From NCBI GenBank assembly GCA_910589105.1, contig CAJUST010000003.1, forward strand, positions 81,105-145,104: a DNA stretch of 64,000 nt, read 5' to 3'. The stretch is from an uncultured Lachnospiraceae bacterium (GTDB lineage Bacteria; Bacillota; Clostridia; Lachnospirales; Lachnospiraceae). The notes beneath the pieces are model-generated. The model made no database searches, was not told the origin of the DNA, and was given only the letters and a program-made list of their open reading frames with translations. Shown here one piece after another: positions 25,549 through 35,676 of the stretch. The position numbers were made by a program, and so were the translations under genes. Position 1 is the first letter of the stretch; every line of letters starts with the position of its first letter.

Positions 25549-28500
25549 CCTGCCCTGTTTTCTTAAAGTATTTTTTGTAGTTTTTTAATTTCTTAGCAGG
25601 CACTTTAATTGTGGCCTTTTTATGAATGCCTTTGAACGCATTTTTTCCGATTTTCTTTAGTTTCAGGCTTTTAATCGTGATTGTTTTTAACTTTTTGCAT
25701 TTTTGGAATGCCTTTTTGCCAATGGCGTTTAATTTGGCGCTTTTTATGGTTACTTTTTTAAGTTTTGCGCAGCCTTCAAATGCGCTGTCGCCGATGGAAA
25801 GAATGTTTGCCCCAAGGACCGCCGTGGTTGCTTTTTTGTGGTTTTTAAACGCGCCCTTGCCGATTGCAGTTACAGTATAAGTTATATTTTGCAACTGAAT
25901 TGTATTTGGCGGCGCAATTTTTGTTAAGTTCTTATTTGCCGATTCTGTCAATGTGACCGTCCGGTCTTTTAAGCTGGTTACGGTATACTTAAAGTTTTCT
26001 ACTTCGTAGGTTTTATCCTGTTGGATTGGTTCCGGCGTAACCGTTACAGTACAGAATCCGAATTTTTTGCTTCCGTCCTGCGCGGTTGCCGTTATGGTGG
26101 TCTGGCCTGCGGAAACCGCTTTTACTATACCGCTTCTTGAATCAACAGAAGCGATTTTCGGATTTTTCGAAGTCCATTTTACCGTTTTGTTCGAAGCATT
26201 GGAAGGTAAGAGAGCCGCCTTTAATGTTTTGGAGGCGTTTACAGTCAGGTTTAAGGCGCGGGGCGAAACGGAGACGGAGGTTACTTTAATCATTTTAACA
26301 GAAGATTTCTCTGTTACGGTGATCGTGCATGTGTCGAAAATCTTGTCGTCTTCTTTCGAAGAAGCGGTGATTGTCGCCGTTCCTTTTGCGTAAGCTTTCA
26401 CTACGCCGTTTTGGTCTACTTTTGCGACGCTTGGACGGTCAGAAGCCCATACAAGCTCTTTTGTCCCTACAGTTTCAGGAAGGATAGCTGCTTTTAGGGT
26501 GACTGTTCCGTTTACATACAGAGTTTTACTTTTTGGTGAGAGTTCTACCTTGTAATCTTGTGGCAAATCTGAGGAATCTGTAACAGTAATAGCGCAAACC
26601 CCAAAGATTCCACTGCCGTCTAAAGCCCTTGCGGTTATCACGGCGCTGCCTTTGGCAAGGGCAGTCACTTTTCCGGTTTCCGGATCAACAGAAGCAACGT
26701 CCGTGTCGTTTGAGTCCCAAGCGACATTTGGATTTGTAGCGTCAGCAGGCAGAACCGTTTTAGTAAGCGTGATAGAATCGCCAGCTTTCATGGTATGCGA
26801 TTGGGGAGTGACTGTAATGCTTGTGACAAGCGTCGCTTCCGAATCAGCCTCAATGACTTCGACTGTGCAGTTATCTGAAATAGACGGGTTTTCTTCGGAA
26901 GTGGCGGTAATCGTGACGGTCCCTTTTTTATGCGCGGACACTTCCCCTGTTTCTTCGTCAACGGATGCAATCAGCCGGTTGCTTGAGCGCCAAATGAGGT
27001 TTTTGTTTGCAGCATTGTCCGGTGTGACTGTTGCGGAAAGCGTTATAGACTTTCCGGCAATAATTGTATTCTTTTTCGGAGAAACCGAAATCGCCTGAAC
27101 TTCCACGTTTGGAAGCGTTGAATCCGAAACCGTAATGGAGCAAGAATCGGAAATTTCATTGTTTTCCTCCGATGTAGCCGTAATGATGGCGTTTCCGACA
27201 GCGTGCGCAGTCACTGTTTTTGTTTCCGGATCAATGGAAGCGATTGTATTGTCGCTGGAAGACCAAATGACGTTTTTATTCGTGGCGTCCGAAGGAGTGA
27301 CTGTTTCCTTTATCTGAAAAGATTCATCAGGCTTTAATGTTTTTGTTTTTGGAGAAACTGAAATTCCCTGAACCGGCGTTAGATCCGGATTTGCCGAATC
27401 TTGAATAACCGTAATGGAGCAAGAATCGGAAATTTCATTGTTTTCCTCCGATGTAGCCGTAATGACGGCGTTTCCGACAGCGTGCGCAGTCACTGTTTTC
27501 GTGTTTGGGTCAATGGAAGCGATTGCATCATCGCTGGAAGACCATGTAACGTTTTGGTTTGCGGCGTTTTCCGGAGCAATCGTATACGAAAGCTGAACCG
27601 ATTCGCCGGTTTTTAGCGTTTTGCTTTTTGGAGAAACCGTAATGGATTCTACTAAAATTGGTTTTACCGTTACAACGCATTCTCCTGATTTATTGCTGCC
27701 ATCTTGCGAAGTTGCTTTTATTTTCGTTGTGCCTGCGGTAAGAGCTTTTACTTTGCCGCTTTTTTCATTTACCGTGGCAATGGAAGGATTGTCAGAACTC
27801 CATGTGACAGTCTTTACGGCTGCGTTTTCCGGCAATACAGTAAATTGCAGATCTTTCGTTTCGCCAATTTGCAGTTCTGCGGCGGCAGGTGAAACCGAGA
27901 CAGACGTCACTTTGACGTCTTCTACCCATACGGCATTTAGCGTAATATCGGCGCTTCCCATTGTATAAGGCTTGTTTGGAGGATAGATGGCCGTCCCATC
28001 TGACCAGCCTTTGAATAAATAGCCCTCTTTTTCGACAGCGCTGTCAGGAAGGATAATAAATCTGTTTTCCGGACAAAGAAGGCTCTCTTGTGGGGCGCCT
28101 TCTCCACTAAACGAGATTGTGCGCATGGTTTCGCCGGTAGTTGTTATAATTTCATATAAAGCCGGGATTGTATTTTCCGGCCATGTAACGGTCAGGGAAA
28201 GGATATCTTTATCGCCTTTCCGGTAGAACGTCGTGATTCCACCGTCTAGCGCGCCGAGAATTTCTTCCGTTATCGTCTGGCCGTCATAAATTTCCGCTTT
28301 TACTTCCGCGTTTGTGATTTCTGTTGCATTTTGCAGGAAAGTAATGGAGGTCATCTTCATATCTTCCGTTAATGGATATTTGATGTAGGCGGTTCCGTCA
28401 GATGGCTGCGAGGAAATATACGCAGTGGAAATGTCGCCGTCTATCATCTGGTCTAAAGCTCCGGTTAAAGAGTTTGTCTCTATTTTTTTAATTGGCTCCT

Positions 28501-31500
28501 CACTGGAAGAAACTGTTTTATTGACTGCAATTTCATTGATTTTTAAGCGGACTTGGTTCGGCGAGTCTTTCGTGATTAAAATTTTCATATAACGGGCGCT
28601 GCGTCCCTGTAAATCATCTCTGCTGAAAGTCATAAACTTGCCTTCTGTCGTTAAATGCTCACTGTTACTGTTGGCTATCGTAATGACAGGGCTGCCCCAG
28701 TTGGAATTGTCTGTGGACAAATAAATTTCAGCATCATAAAATTTCGGGTTGCCGCTTTCATTTGTAATGGCAATGTCATAAATGGGAGCCACTGTCCCGA
28801 AATCTATCACAAGTTCAAAGTTTTTCTTGATTGCAGGCTCAAACCATGCAAACGTATCGTTTTTTCCATCAAACATATTTTCTATGGCGCCTTCGTGCAG
28901 GGTATTAAGCTCAGGGCTGTTAGAAAACAGATACGGATCAACTGCCCCTGCAAGAGCCGTCACGGAAAGGGCATTGATTGTAATGTTTGCGGTTTGTCCG
29001 GTTTCATTGTAAAGACGGACATAGCGCGCCGCCTTGCCATTTGGATTATCTGGCATATTTGTCCATATAAGGCCGTTTACCGAATATTGGAAGGTCAGAC
29101 CTGTGGCAGTTCCAATATCGCAGACGACTGTGTCAATGGCTGACAGTTCTTCCATCTTAATGCCGATATATCCTTCCGGAGGAAGGGAGACGGACGTGTC
29201 TGTAATACTGTAAGTCAAAGCGTCAAGCGTGACGGAGGCATTTATGTTTTCGCTTGCATATAGGCCGTAAGAAGGTTCTTTTGTTGTCGTTTCCCCTCCA
29301 TTAATGGTAATCTCACGGATGTGCGTCCAGTAGTCCGGCTTGTTTGCCGTTCCTCTTTTTTGTGTGCGGAGGCGGATAAATCTTGTGGTCAGTTCCCCGT
29401 CCGCATATGTTTTTTCAATGCGCCGCGGGGCGTCGTCGTTTTCGTATTTTAAAATCTCAGTCCAGTCGTCATCTTCTCCGGTGTCAGAGTATTCTAATAT
29501 GGCGTTATGGAAGAAGTCATTATCAGAATCACTGCTTGCCTGTAAAATGTCAATGCTGTGGATTGGAGTCGCTTTTCCAAGATCTATGCCGAAATGGTCG
29601 CCAGCCTGTTGGGTGCCGTCATGGAAACTTGCAAATGTAGAATCGCTTCCGTCATACGCTTTTGCAAATTCTGTGGAATCCGTCCGGTCTTTGCCATGGA
29701 TTAATGCAAAATAAGAAGGCAAAATTTCCGCGTTTGGGTTTACCAATGGCAGTATTTGTCTTTTGGCGGTGGCAAGCGCTTTATTGATAAAGGGAACTAG
29801 ACGTTTGCTTCCAGCCTGCGCCATGTTATTTTCATAGCTGGGGTAGGTATTCCATGAGCTCATTGCAGCGCCTGCAATGCCAAGATTTGACCATGCTTCA
29901 TTTAAGTCTCCGCTTTCCATGGCAGTTAATGACTTTAAGACTGCTTCTCCCGCAGTTGCAACGTCATTCAATGAATTCAACCATGAATTTAAGTCTGTTT
30001 TTAAGACTTCATTTGCGCAGTCCGTACGGAAAGTGTCAACTGCTGTCTGCATCTTGGCAAATTCATCAATTAGCCTTTGGGTGTTTTCATCTTCAGAAAT
30101 CGGCCTGCCTTTTTTAATCTTTTCTGTAATGGCTTCAAGGGAGTCTTTTATGTATTCCGATTCCGGAAATCCTGCTGGAACTCTGCCGGAACCCGGGCAG
30201 TTGGCAACATTTCTTGCAATCGTTAAGTAGGATTCGTATACTTCCGGCTGCAGATATTTAAAAGATTCTTCCCAAATCGTTTCTGCTTGGGCAAGATAGT
30301 TGTGATTGTTCCAAAAAAGAGCCCCGAGCTGGAATAATCCGACTTTATTTGCCTCTGTGAAAACGCAGGGATTCGACACGGCTCCCGCAAGACCGGTGAC
30401 GTCGTCCCTTACATAATGGGAAATTTCCCCTAAATAGATGCCGGATTTGGCATGTTCGTTTACAGGGTAATTCAGCCAGAAAACGGCTTCATGTCCGGTG
30501 TTTTCTTTTACATAATCGATCGTTTCCTGCGTAATGGGAGAATTAACGTCATCTCCTGTCCAAAACAAGTCGATGGATTCGTTTAAATTAACCATTTCTC
30601 TTAATTCCGTTCCATCGCCGCTCCATCCTTTGTTGTAGCCCTGCATACAGTAGGAGAGGTTGTCGCAGCCTTTTGGAACAAGAAATTCATTATCAAGCTT
30701 ATTTAAAAGGCGGACGACTTCGGAATGGGAGCCGGAACCGAAATCATCATTTAAAATAGCGAATTTCCGGACGCCTGCATCATAAAGCTGCTGGAATTTT
30801 GTTTTCAGGCGTTCAAATTTCTCATTGAATTTCGTTTGGTATTCCTGTGACTGAATGTCATTTGGCAGGCTGTTGAAAAAATAGGAAAGATGAATGGACC
30901 AGCAGTATTTTACTTTTGTTTCATCTCCAACCCGTACTAGTTCCCTGATTTGATTAATCTGGTCAGTGGGATAGAGTTCGTCATTTTTGTGGTAACTGTC
31001 AGTTTTAGATGCGTAAATGTAAGTGTTCATCTTAACGTCTCTTGCAAACCGCATCAGGCTTTCGCGTCCTTCATTATTCCAGCCGCCGTAAAACCCTTCA
31101 ATGAACCCTCTCATTTTCATGCCGGCATAATCTTCAATCTGGGCATTTAGAAATTTGCTTCCATTAAAAGAAGAAAACATCATCTGTAACGTGGCAAGCC
31201 CGTAATACACGGCGTTTGTGTCTTTTCCCAGAATGACAATCGTTCCGTTGTCAGCGCTTAAAAGATATGCATCTGTTTTTGTAAATAATTGTGGATCGGA
31301 AAGGGTAAGATGGCTGTCAGCCCACGCGTCAACCGCGCCTCCGCTGCCTTTGATTCCTAAAAGAATCCGGTTTGTCCCTTCCGTAACGGTCTGTGATGTG
31401 GTTTTCGTCCTATCGTAATCAGACAGGATTTCGTCTAAAAACTGGTTTGTGTAACTGTCAATCCCGCTTTCACTTACGACAGTGACTTGCGTTCCGAGCG

Positions 31501-31690
31501 TAAAATCTCCCGATGCATATGCCACACTGCGGGGAATGGGATAAATGGCATATTTATCCTCTGTGGGAGCATAGCCGTTTTGCAATGCGGATTCGGCGTT
31601 TGAAGGCTTTTCAAATGCCGCTGCCGGAATGCTTGTGAGCAATATTCCCAATGTCAGCAACAGGCTGACAATGTGTTTTGTTCTTTTCAT
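25523..31690 (-). CDS. Large secreted GH84 beta-N-acetylglucosaminidase with Big_2 and leucine-rich repeats
   Basis: A 2055-residue exported glycosidase, probably acting on host glycans (mucin O-glycans or hyaluronan). Signal peptide residues 1-25; GH20b-like N-terminal domain about 40-170; GH84 domain about 190-470 with RGFIEGFYGG and the catalytic Asp pair at 315-316 (NDDFG); helical part to about 655; CBM32-like domain about 660-810; two further modules shared with the other GH84 protein in the window; an InlB-like unit near 1190-1255; seven Big_2 domains about 1258-1887; a BspA-type leucine-rich repeat about 1895-2055 with GKGAFKN and GKKAFQK. No LPXTG is visible. The ATG at 31690 has AAGGAGG upstream; a start ten codons earlier lacks one. 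Confidence 0.92.
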   Translation of the reverse strand: MKRTKHIVSLLLTLGILLTSIPAAAFEKPSNAESALQNGYAPTEDKYAIYPIPRSVAYASGDFTLGTQVTVVSESGIDSYTNQFLDEILSDYDRTKTTSQTVTEGTNRILLGIKGSGGAVDAWADSHLTLSDPQLFTKTDAYLLSADNGTIVILGKDTNAVYYGLATLQMMFSSFNGSKFLNAQIEDYAGMKMRGFIEGFYGGWNNEGRESLMRFARDVKMNTYIYASKTDSYHKNDELYPTDQINQIRELVRVGDETKVKYCWSIHLSYFFNSLPNDIQSQEYQTKFNEKFERLKTKFQQLYDAGVRKFAILNDDFGSGSHSEVVRLLNKLDNEFLVPKGCDNLSYCMQGYNKGWSGDGTELREMVNLNESIDLFWTGDDVNSPITQETIDYVKENTGHEAVFWLNYPVNEHAKSGIYLGEISHYVRDDVTGLAGAVSNPCVFTEANKVGLFQLGALFWNNHNYLAQAETIWEESFKYLQPEVYESYLTIARNVANCPGSGRVPAGFPESEYIKDSLEAITEKIKKGRPISEDENTQRLIDEFAKMQTAVDTFRTDCANEVLKTDLNSWLNSLNDVATAGEAVLKSLTAMESGDLNEAWSNLGIAGAAMSSWNTYPSYENNMAQAGSKRLVPFINKALATAKRQILPLVNPNAEILPSYFALIHGKDRTDSTEFAKAYDGSDSTFASFHDGTQQAGDHFGIDLGKATPIHSIDILQASSDSDNDFFHNAILEYSDTGEDDDWTEILKYENDDAPRRIEKTYADGELTTRFIRLRTQKRGTANKPDYWTHIREITINGGETTTKEPSYGLYASENINASVTLDALTYSITDTSVSLPPEGYIGIKMEELSAIDTVVCDIGTATGLTFQYSVNGLIWTNMPDNPNGKAARYVRLYNETGQTANITINALSVTALAGAVDPYLFSNSPELNTLHEGAIENMFDGKNDTFAWFEPAIKKNFELVIDFGTVAPIYDIAITNESGNPKFYDAEIYLSTDNSNWGSPVITIANSNSEHLTTEGKFMTFSRDDLQGRSARYMKILITKDSPNQVRLKINEIAVNKTVSSSEEPIKKIETNSLTGALDQMIDGDISTAYISSQPSDGTAYIKYPLTEDMKMTSITFLQNATEITNAEVKAEIYDGQTITEEILGALDGGITTFYRKGDKDILSLTVTWPENTIPALYEIITTTGETMRTISFSGEGAPQESLLCPENRFIILPDSAVEKEGYLFKGWSDGTAIYPPNKPYTMGSADITLNAVWVEDVKVTSVSVSPAAAELQIGETKDLQFTVLPENAAVKTVTWSSDNPSIATVNEKSGKVKALTAGTTKIKATSQDGSNKSGECVVTVKPILVESITVSPKSKTLKTGESVQLSYTIAPENAANQNVTWSSSDDAIASIDPNTKTVTAHAVGNAVITATSEENNEISDSCSITVIQDSANPDLTPVQGISVSPKTKTLKPDESFQIKETVTPSDATNKNVIWSSSDNTIASIDPETKTVTAHAVGNAIITATSEENNEISDSCSITVSDSTLPNVEVQAISVSPKKNTIIAGKSITLSATVTPDNAANKNLIWRSSNRLIASVDEETGEVSAHKKGTVTITATSEENPSISDNCTVEVIEADSEATLVTSITVTPQSHTMKAGDSITLTKTVLPADATNPNVAWDSNDTDVASVDPETGKVTALAKGSAVITARALDGSGIFGVCAITVTDSSDLPQDYKVELSPKSKTLYVNGTVTLKAAILPETVGTKELVWASDRPSVAKVDQNGVVKAYAKGTATITASSKEDDKIFDTCTITVTEKSSVKMIKVTSVSVSPRALNLTVNASKTLKAALLPSNASNKTVKWTSKNPKIASVDSRSGIVKAVSAGQTTITATAQDGSKKFGFCTVTVTPEPIQQDKTYEVENFKYTVTSLKDRTVTLTESANKNLTKIAPPNTIQLQNITYTVTAIGKGAFKNHKKATTAVLGANILSIGDSAFEGCAKLKKVTIKSAKLNAIGKKAFQKCKKLKTITIKSLKLKKIGKNAFKGIHKKATIKVPAKKLKNYKKYFKKTGQAKTVKIKK
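27122..27545. repeat. Near-identical 279-bp repeat inside the GH84 gene (Big_2 units)
   Basis: Two adjacent Big_2-coding units are almost the same at DNA level, with period 279 bp (93 codons); for example the segment starting ccgtaatggagcaagaatcg occurs at about 27130 and 27409. The other five Big_2 units have diverged. This points to a recent duplication or gene conversion of units 2 and 3. Confidence 0.8.
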
Positions 31691-31733
31691 ACAATGCCTC
31701 CTTGTAAATTTTTTTCCCATTATAACATTTTAC

Positions 31734-31739
31734 AAGAAG
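31734..31739 (-). promoter_or_regulatory. Possible -10 box of the large GH84 gene
   Basis: A TATAAT on the minus strand lies roughly 30 nt before the ribosome site of the GH84 gene near 31720. I do not see a convincing -35 at 16-18 nt, so this is only half a promoter and may depend on an activator. Coordinates are approximate. Confidence 0.3.
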
Positions 31740-31791
31740 GATTGCATCAAAAAACAAAAAAATTGTTGAGAATTTATAAGACAAACACCAT

Positions 31792-31820
31792 TTGAAAAAT
31801 TCTGATTCTTGTGTTATTAT
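31792..31820 (+). promoter_or_regulatory. Promoter of the iorA-iorB-paaK operon
   Basis: TTGAAA, a 17-nt spacer and TATTAT, about 88 nt before the iorA ATG. Confidence 0.55.
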
Positions 31821-31908
31821 GATTTATATTGTGCAAAAAACAGAAATGCCCAGTGGGCAGCCAAAACTATGGAACGAACGCACAAAAGAATAAAGAAAGG
31901 ATGTCAGT

Positions 31909-33645
31909 ATGAGACAATTAATGTTAGGCAATAAAGCTCTTGCAAGAGGGCTCTATGAAGCAGGATGCAGCGTCGTGTCGAGCTATCCGGGGACGCCAAG
32001 CACAGAAGTGACGGAAGAAGCTGCAAAATATGATGAGATATATTGTGAATGGGCGCCCAACGAAAAAGTCGCGATGGAAGTTGCGTTTGGCGCATCCTTA
32101 GCGGGAAAAAGAAGCTTTTGCGGCATGAAGCATGTCGGGTTAAACGTAGCCGCAGACCCGCTGTTTACCTGCTCTTATACAGGAGTGAATGCCGGCATGG
32201 TGATCTGTGTGGCAGACGATGCCGGTATGCATTCTTCACAGAACGAGCAGGATTCGCGCCATCATGCCGTTGCATCAAAAATTCCTATGCTAGAGCCGTC
32301 TGATTCAAATGAAGCCCTTACATTTGCCAAACAGGCTTTTGAGCTTTCGGAAGAATTTGACACGCCTGTCATTCTAAAAATGTGTACGAGAGTGTCACAT
32401 TCCCAAAGTATTGTAGAAACCGCGGAGCGTATCGAACCAAAACAGCGTCCATACGAAAAAAATATCGCCAAATATGTCATGATGCCGGGCAATGCAATCC
32501 GCCGCCATCCGGCAGTGGAGGAACGCATGAGAAAGCTTACGGAATATGCGGAAACCTGCGGATTTAACCGTGTGGAAATGGGGAGCAAAAAGTTAGGGAT
32601 TATCACTTCATCAACCAGCTACCAGTATGTAAAAGAAGTGTTTGGGGAAACGGCAAGCATTTTAAAGCTTGGCATGGTAAACCCCCTTCCTGAGAAACTG
32701 ATCCTTGACTTTGCTTCCAATGTAGAAAAACTCGTAATCGTGGAAGAATTAGATCCGGTAATCGAAACCCACTGCAAAGCGCTGGGGCTTACCGTGACCG
32801 GAAAAGACGTCCTTCCAATGGAAGGGGAGTATTCCCAGAATCTAATTGCTGAAAAACTGGGCGTTTCTGTTCCGGAATATAAAAGCTTAGGGGAAACGCT
32901 TCCAAACCGCCCGCCAGTGATGTGCGCCGGCTGTCCGCATCGTGGATTATTTTACATATTATCGAAAAATAAATGCGCTGTTTTAGGCGACATCGGCTGT
33001 TACACATTAGGCGCTGTCGCGCCGTTAAACGCAATGGAAATGACATTGTGCATGGGCGCATCCATTAGCGCGATCCATGGATTTAACAAAGCGTCTGGGG
33101 AGGAGGGCGAAGCAAAGACGGTGGCCGTGATTGGAGATTCCACGTTTATGCACTCCGGCATGACAGGCCTTGCCAACATTGCCTATAACCAGAGCAATTC
33201 GACCGTGATTATTCTGGATAATTCCATTACCGGCATGACCGGGCATCAGCAGAACCCGACGACAGGCTACAATATCAAAGGCGATCCCGCAGGGAAAATT
33301 GATTTGGAAAGCCTGTGCCGTTCCATGGGATTTGCCCGTGTGTCCGTCGTTGACCCGTATGACTTAGAAGCGTGTGACAAAGTAATCAAAGAGGAGCTTG
33401 CGGCAAAAGAGCCGTCTGTCATTATCAGCAGACGTCCATGCGCCTTGTTAAAATATGTCAAACATAATCCGCCCCTTACAGTCAAACAGGAAAATTGCGT
33501 AGGATGTAAATCCTGTATGCGCCTTGGCTGTCCGGCAATCAGCATGAAAGACGGGAAAGCCGCAGTTGACAATACATTATGCGTAGGCTGTGACGTCTGC
33601 CGGAAGCTATGTAAATTTGATGCGTTACAGTCAGGGGAGGTGTAA
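31909..33645 (+). CDS. iorA: Indolepyruvate:ferredoxin oxidoreductase, alpha subunit
   Basis: Oxidatively decarboxylates aryl-pyruvates (from Trp, Phe, Tyr) to aryl-acetyl-CoA, passing electrons to ferredoxin. The 578-residue protein has the N-terminal pyrimidine-binding part (SYPGTPSTE), a C-terminal thiamine-diphosphate site (GDSTFMHSG followed by NSITGMTGHQ) and a tail with two 4Fe-4S motifs, CVGCKSCMRLGCP and CVGCDVCRKLC. AAAGGATG precedes the ATG. iorB follows after three bases. Alpha-subunit chain order and length are normal. Confidence 0.96.
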   Translation: MRQLMLGNKALARGLYEAGCSVVSSYPGTPSTEVTEEAAKYDEIYCEWAPNEKVAMEVAFGASLAGKRSFCGMKHVGLNVAADPLFTCSYTGVNAGMVICVADDAGMHSSQNEQDSRHHAVASKIPMLEPSDSNEALTFAKQAFELSEEFDTPVILKMCTRVSHSQSIVETAERIEPKQRPYEKNIAKYVMMPGNAIRRHPAVEERMRKLTEYAETCGFNRVEMGSKKLGIITSSTSYQYVKEVFGETASILKLGMVNPLPEKLILDFASNVEKLVIVEELDPVIETHCKALGLTVTGKDVLPMEGEYSQNLIAEKLGVSVPEYKSLGETLPNRPPVMCAGCPHRGLFYILSKNKCAVLGDIGCYTLGAVAPLNAMEMTLCMGASISAIHGFNKASGEEGEAKTVAVIGDSTFMHSGMTGLANIAYNQSNSTVIILDNSITGMTGHQQNPTTGYNIKGDPAGKIDLESLCRSMGFARVSVVDPYDLEACDKVIKEELAAKEPSVIISRRPCALLKYVKHNPPLTVKQENCVGCKSCMRLGCPAISMKDGKAAVDNTLCVGCDVCRKLCKFDALQSGEV

Positions 33646-33648
33646 GAA

Positions 33649-34221
33649 ATGACAAAGAATATTATGATTGTCGGCGTCGGGGGACAGGGTTCCCTTCTTG
33701 CAAGCAAACTGCTTGGCCATTTGCTGTTGTCTGAGGGGTATGACGTAAAAGTGTCTGAAGTGCATGGAATGAGCCAGCGCGGCGGCAGCGTCGTCACTTA
33801 CGTCAGGTTTGGCGAAAAAGTGTATTCTCCGATTATAGACAAAGGGGAAGCGGACGTTATCGTTTCGTTTGAAAAATTAGAGGCGGCCCGTTATGTGGAA
33901 TATTTACGGGAGGGCGGAAAAATTGTCGTAAATACACAGGAAATTGACCCAATGCCGGTCATTACGGGAGCCGCTTCTTATCCGGAAAACCTTTTGGAGA
34001 AAATTCAAAATCTTCAAATACAAGTCGATGCGGTGGACTGCCTTTCGCTTGCCCAAAAAGCGGGTTCTGCCAAAGCGGTTAATATTGTCTTAATGGGGCG
34101 GCTGTCGACATACTTTGACATTCCGGAAGAAAAATGGTTAAAAGCGGTTGAAGAATGCGTTCCGGCAAAATTTGCGGCTATGAACCAAAAAGCGTTTCAG
34201 TTTGGAAGGGAAGATGCATAG
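33649..34221 (+). CDS. iorB: Indolepyruvate:ferredoxin oxidoreductase, beta subunit
   Basis: The 190-residue gamma-like subunit of the same enzyme. It opens with IMIVGVGGQGS, has the SEVHGMSQRGG motif and VLMGRLS near the C-terminus, all typical of IorB and of the gamma domain of 2-oxoacid ferredoxin oxidoreductases. GGGGAGG near the end of iorA is its ribosome site. It lies 40 nt before paaK. Confidence 0.95.
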   Translation: MTKNIMIVGVGGQGSLLASKLLGHLLLSEGYDVKVSEVHGMSQRGGSVVTYVRFGEKVYSPIIDKGEADVIVSFEKLEAARYVEYLREGGKIVVNTQEIDPMPVITGAASYPENLLEKIQNLQIQVDAVDCLSLAQKAGSAKAVNIVLMGRLSTYFDIPEEKWLKAVEECVPAKFAAMNQKAFQFGREDA

Positions 34222-34261
34222 GAAACGAGAGAGTGAATTGCAGAATTGATTGGAGAAAGAG

Positions 34262-35566
34262 ATGAAAAAATATTATCAGCCAGAAATAGAGACAATGCCG
34301 GTAGACAAAATGAAAGAGCTTCAGAGTGAAAGGCTTGTAAAACAGGCGCAGTTTGTCTATGACAATGTAAAATTTTACCATGACAAAATGGACGAGGCGG
34401 GCGTAAAGCCTCAGGATATTACAGGAATAGAAGATTTGCATAAACTGCCGTTTATCACAAAAGACGATCTGCGTGACCAGTATCCATATGGGCTTTTGGG
34501 CGCGCCGCTTTCTGAATGCGTGCGGATACAGTCGACAAGCGGCACGACGGGACGCCGCGTAGTGGCGTTTTATACGCAAGCGGACATAGACGTTTGGGAG
34601 GAGTGCTGCGCGAGGGCGCTTGTCGCCGCTGGAGCGACGAAAGAGGACGTCTGCCACGTCTGTTATGGATATGGGCTGTTTACCGGAGGCCCCGGTTTAA
34701 ATGGCGGTTCCCATAAAGTCGGCTGCCTGACGCTTCCTATGTCTTCCGGAAACACGGAGCGTCAGCTTCAGTTTATGGCAGACTTAGGCTCCACGATTCT
34801 CTGCTGTACGCCGTCGTATGCCGCAAACCTTGGGGAGGCGGTTCATGAGAGAGGCTTAAAAGACCAGTTGAAATTAAAGGCTGGGATTTTTGGGGCGGAG
34901 CCATGGACGGAAGAAATGCGGCATAATATAGAAGAATCTTTGGGAATTAAAGCGTATGACATTTACGGACTGACAGAGATTTCAGGCCCCGGCGTATCTT
35001 TTGAGTGTGAGGAACAGGCTGGGATGCACATTCAGGAAGACCATTTTATAGCGGAGATTATCAACCCGAAAACAGGCGAGGTTTTGCCGGAAGGGGAAGT
35101 CGGGGAGCTTGTGTTTACCTGCATTACCAAGAAAGCGTTTCCGCTTCTGCGTTACCGCACCCGTGATTTGTGCCGGCTGTCCAGAAAAAAATGTTCCTGC
35201 GGCCGCACGCATGTGCGTATGATGAAGCCAAAAGGAAGAAGCGATGACATGATGGTAGTCAAAGGCGTAAACGTCTGGCCGTCCCAGATTGAAACGGTTT
35301 TATTAAATCAGGGGTATCAGGCGAATTACCAAATTGTGGTAGACCGCGTCGGCAACAACGACACCATTGAAGTTCAAGTGGAATTAACGCCGGAAATGGC
35401 GCAAAAACAGGAAATTCCAATCGAAACGAGGGAAAAGAAAATTGTGTCAGGTTTAAAATCAATGCTGGGCATTAAAGTGGATGTTAAAGTAATGGAACCA
35501 AAAACGATTGCCAGAAGCGAGGGCAAAGCAGTCCGCGTCATTGATAAAAGGCATTTGTATCAGTAA
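34262..35566 (+). CDS. paaK: Phenylacetate-CoA ligase family protein
   Basis: An adenylate-forming enzyme linking aryl-acetates with CoA, 434 residues. It has the P-loop-like STSGTTGRR, the adenylate motif YGLTEISGPG and RYRTRDL, and the C-terminal catalytic lysine region (IARSEGKAVRV). Behind iorAB it may work in the reverse direction, turning aryl-acetyl-CoA into aryl-acetate with ATP gain, as proposed for archaea; direction here is inference. The ATG at 34262 has GGAG eight bases upstream and is preferred over a TTG at 34250. Confidence 0.93.
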   Translation: MKKYYQPEIETMPVDKMKELQSERLVKQAQFVYDNVKFYHDKMDEAGVKPQDITGIEDLHKLPFITKDDLRDQYPYGLLGAPLSECVRIQSTSGTTGRRVVAFYTQADIDVWEECCARALVAAGATKEDVCHVCYGYGLFTGGPGLNGGSHKVGCLTLPMSSGNTERQLQFMADLGSTILCCTPSYAANLGEAVHERGLKDQLKLKAGIFGAEPWTEEMRHNIEESLGIKAYDIYGLTEISGPGVSFECEEQAGMHIQEDHFIAEIINPKTGEVLPEGEVGELVFTCITKKAFPLLRYRTRDLCRLSRKKCSCGRTHVRMMKPKGRSDDMMVVKGVNVWPSQIETVLLNQGYQANYQIVVDRVGNNDTIEVQVELTPEMAQKQEIPIETREKKIVSGLKSMLGIKVDVKVMEPKTIARSEGKAVRVIDKRHLYQ

Positions 35567-35676
35567 AGGCATTCTGGGATTTCGATAAGAGATTTGCGGC
35601 GGAAGCGTTCCGGCAGATTTTTGGCGGCTGCCGTGTCAAAGAGCGCCAAAGCGGCGGAGAAGCGGATCAATAGGGG

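Noticed and set aside
26067..27968. Several open frames on the plus strand opposite the GH84 gene
   Set aside because: They are antisense shadows of the repetitive Big_2 coding sequence and have no ribosome sites or recognisable domains.
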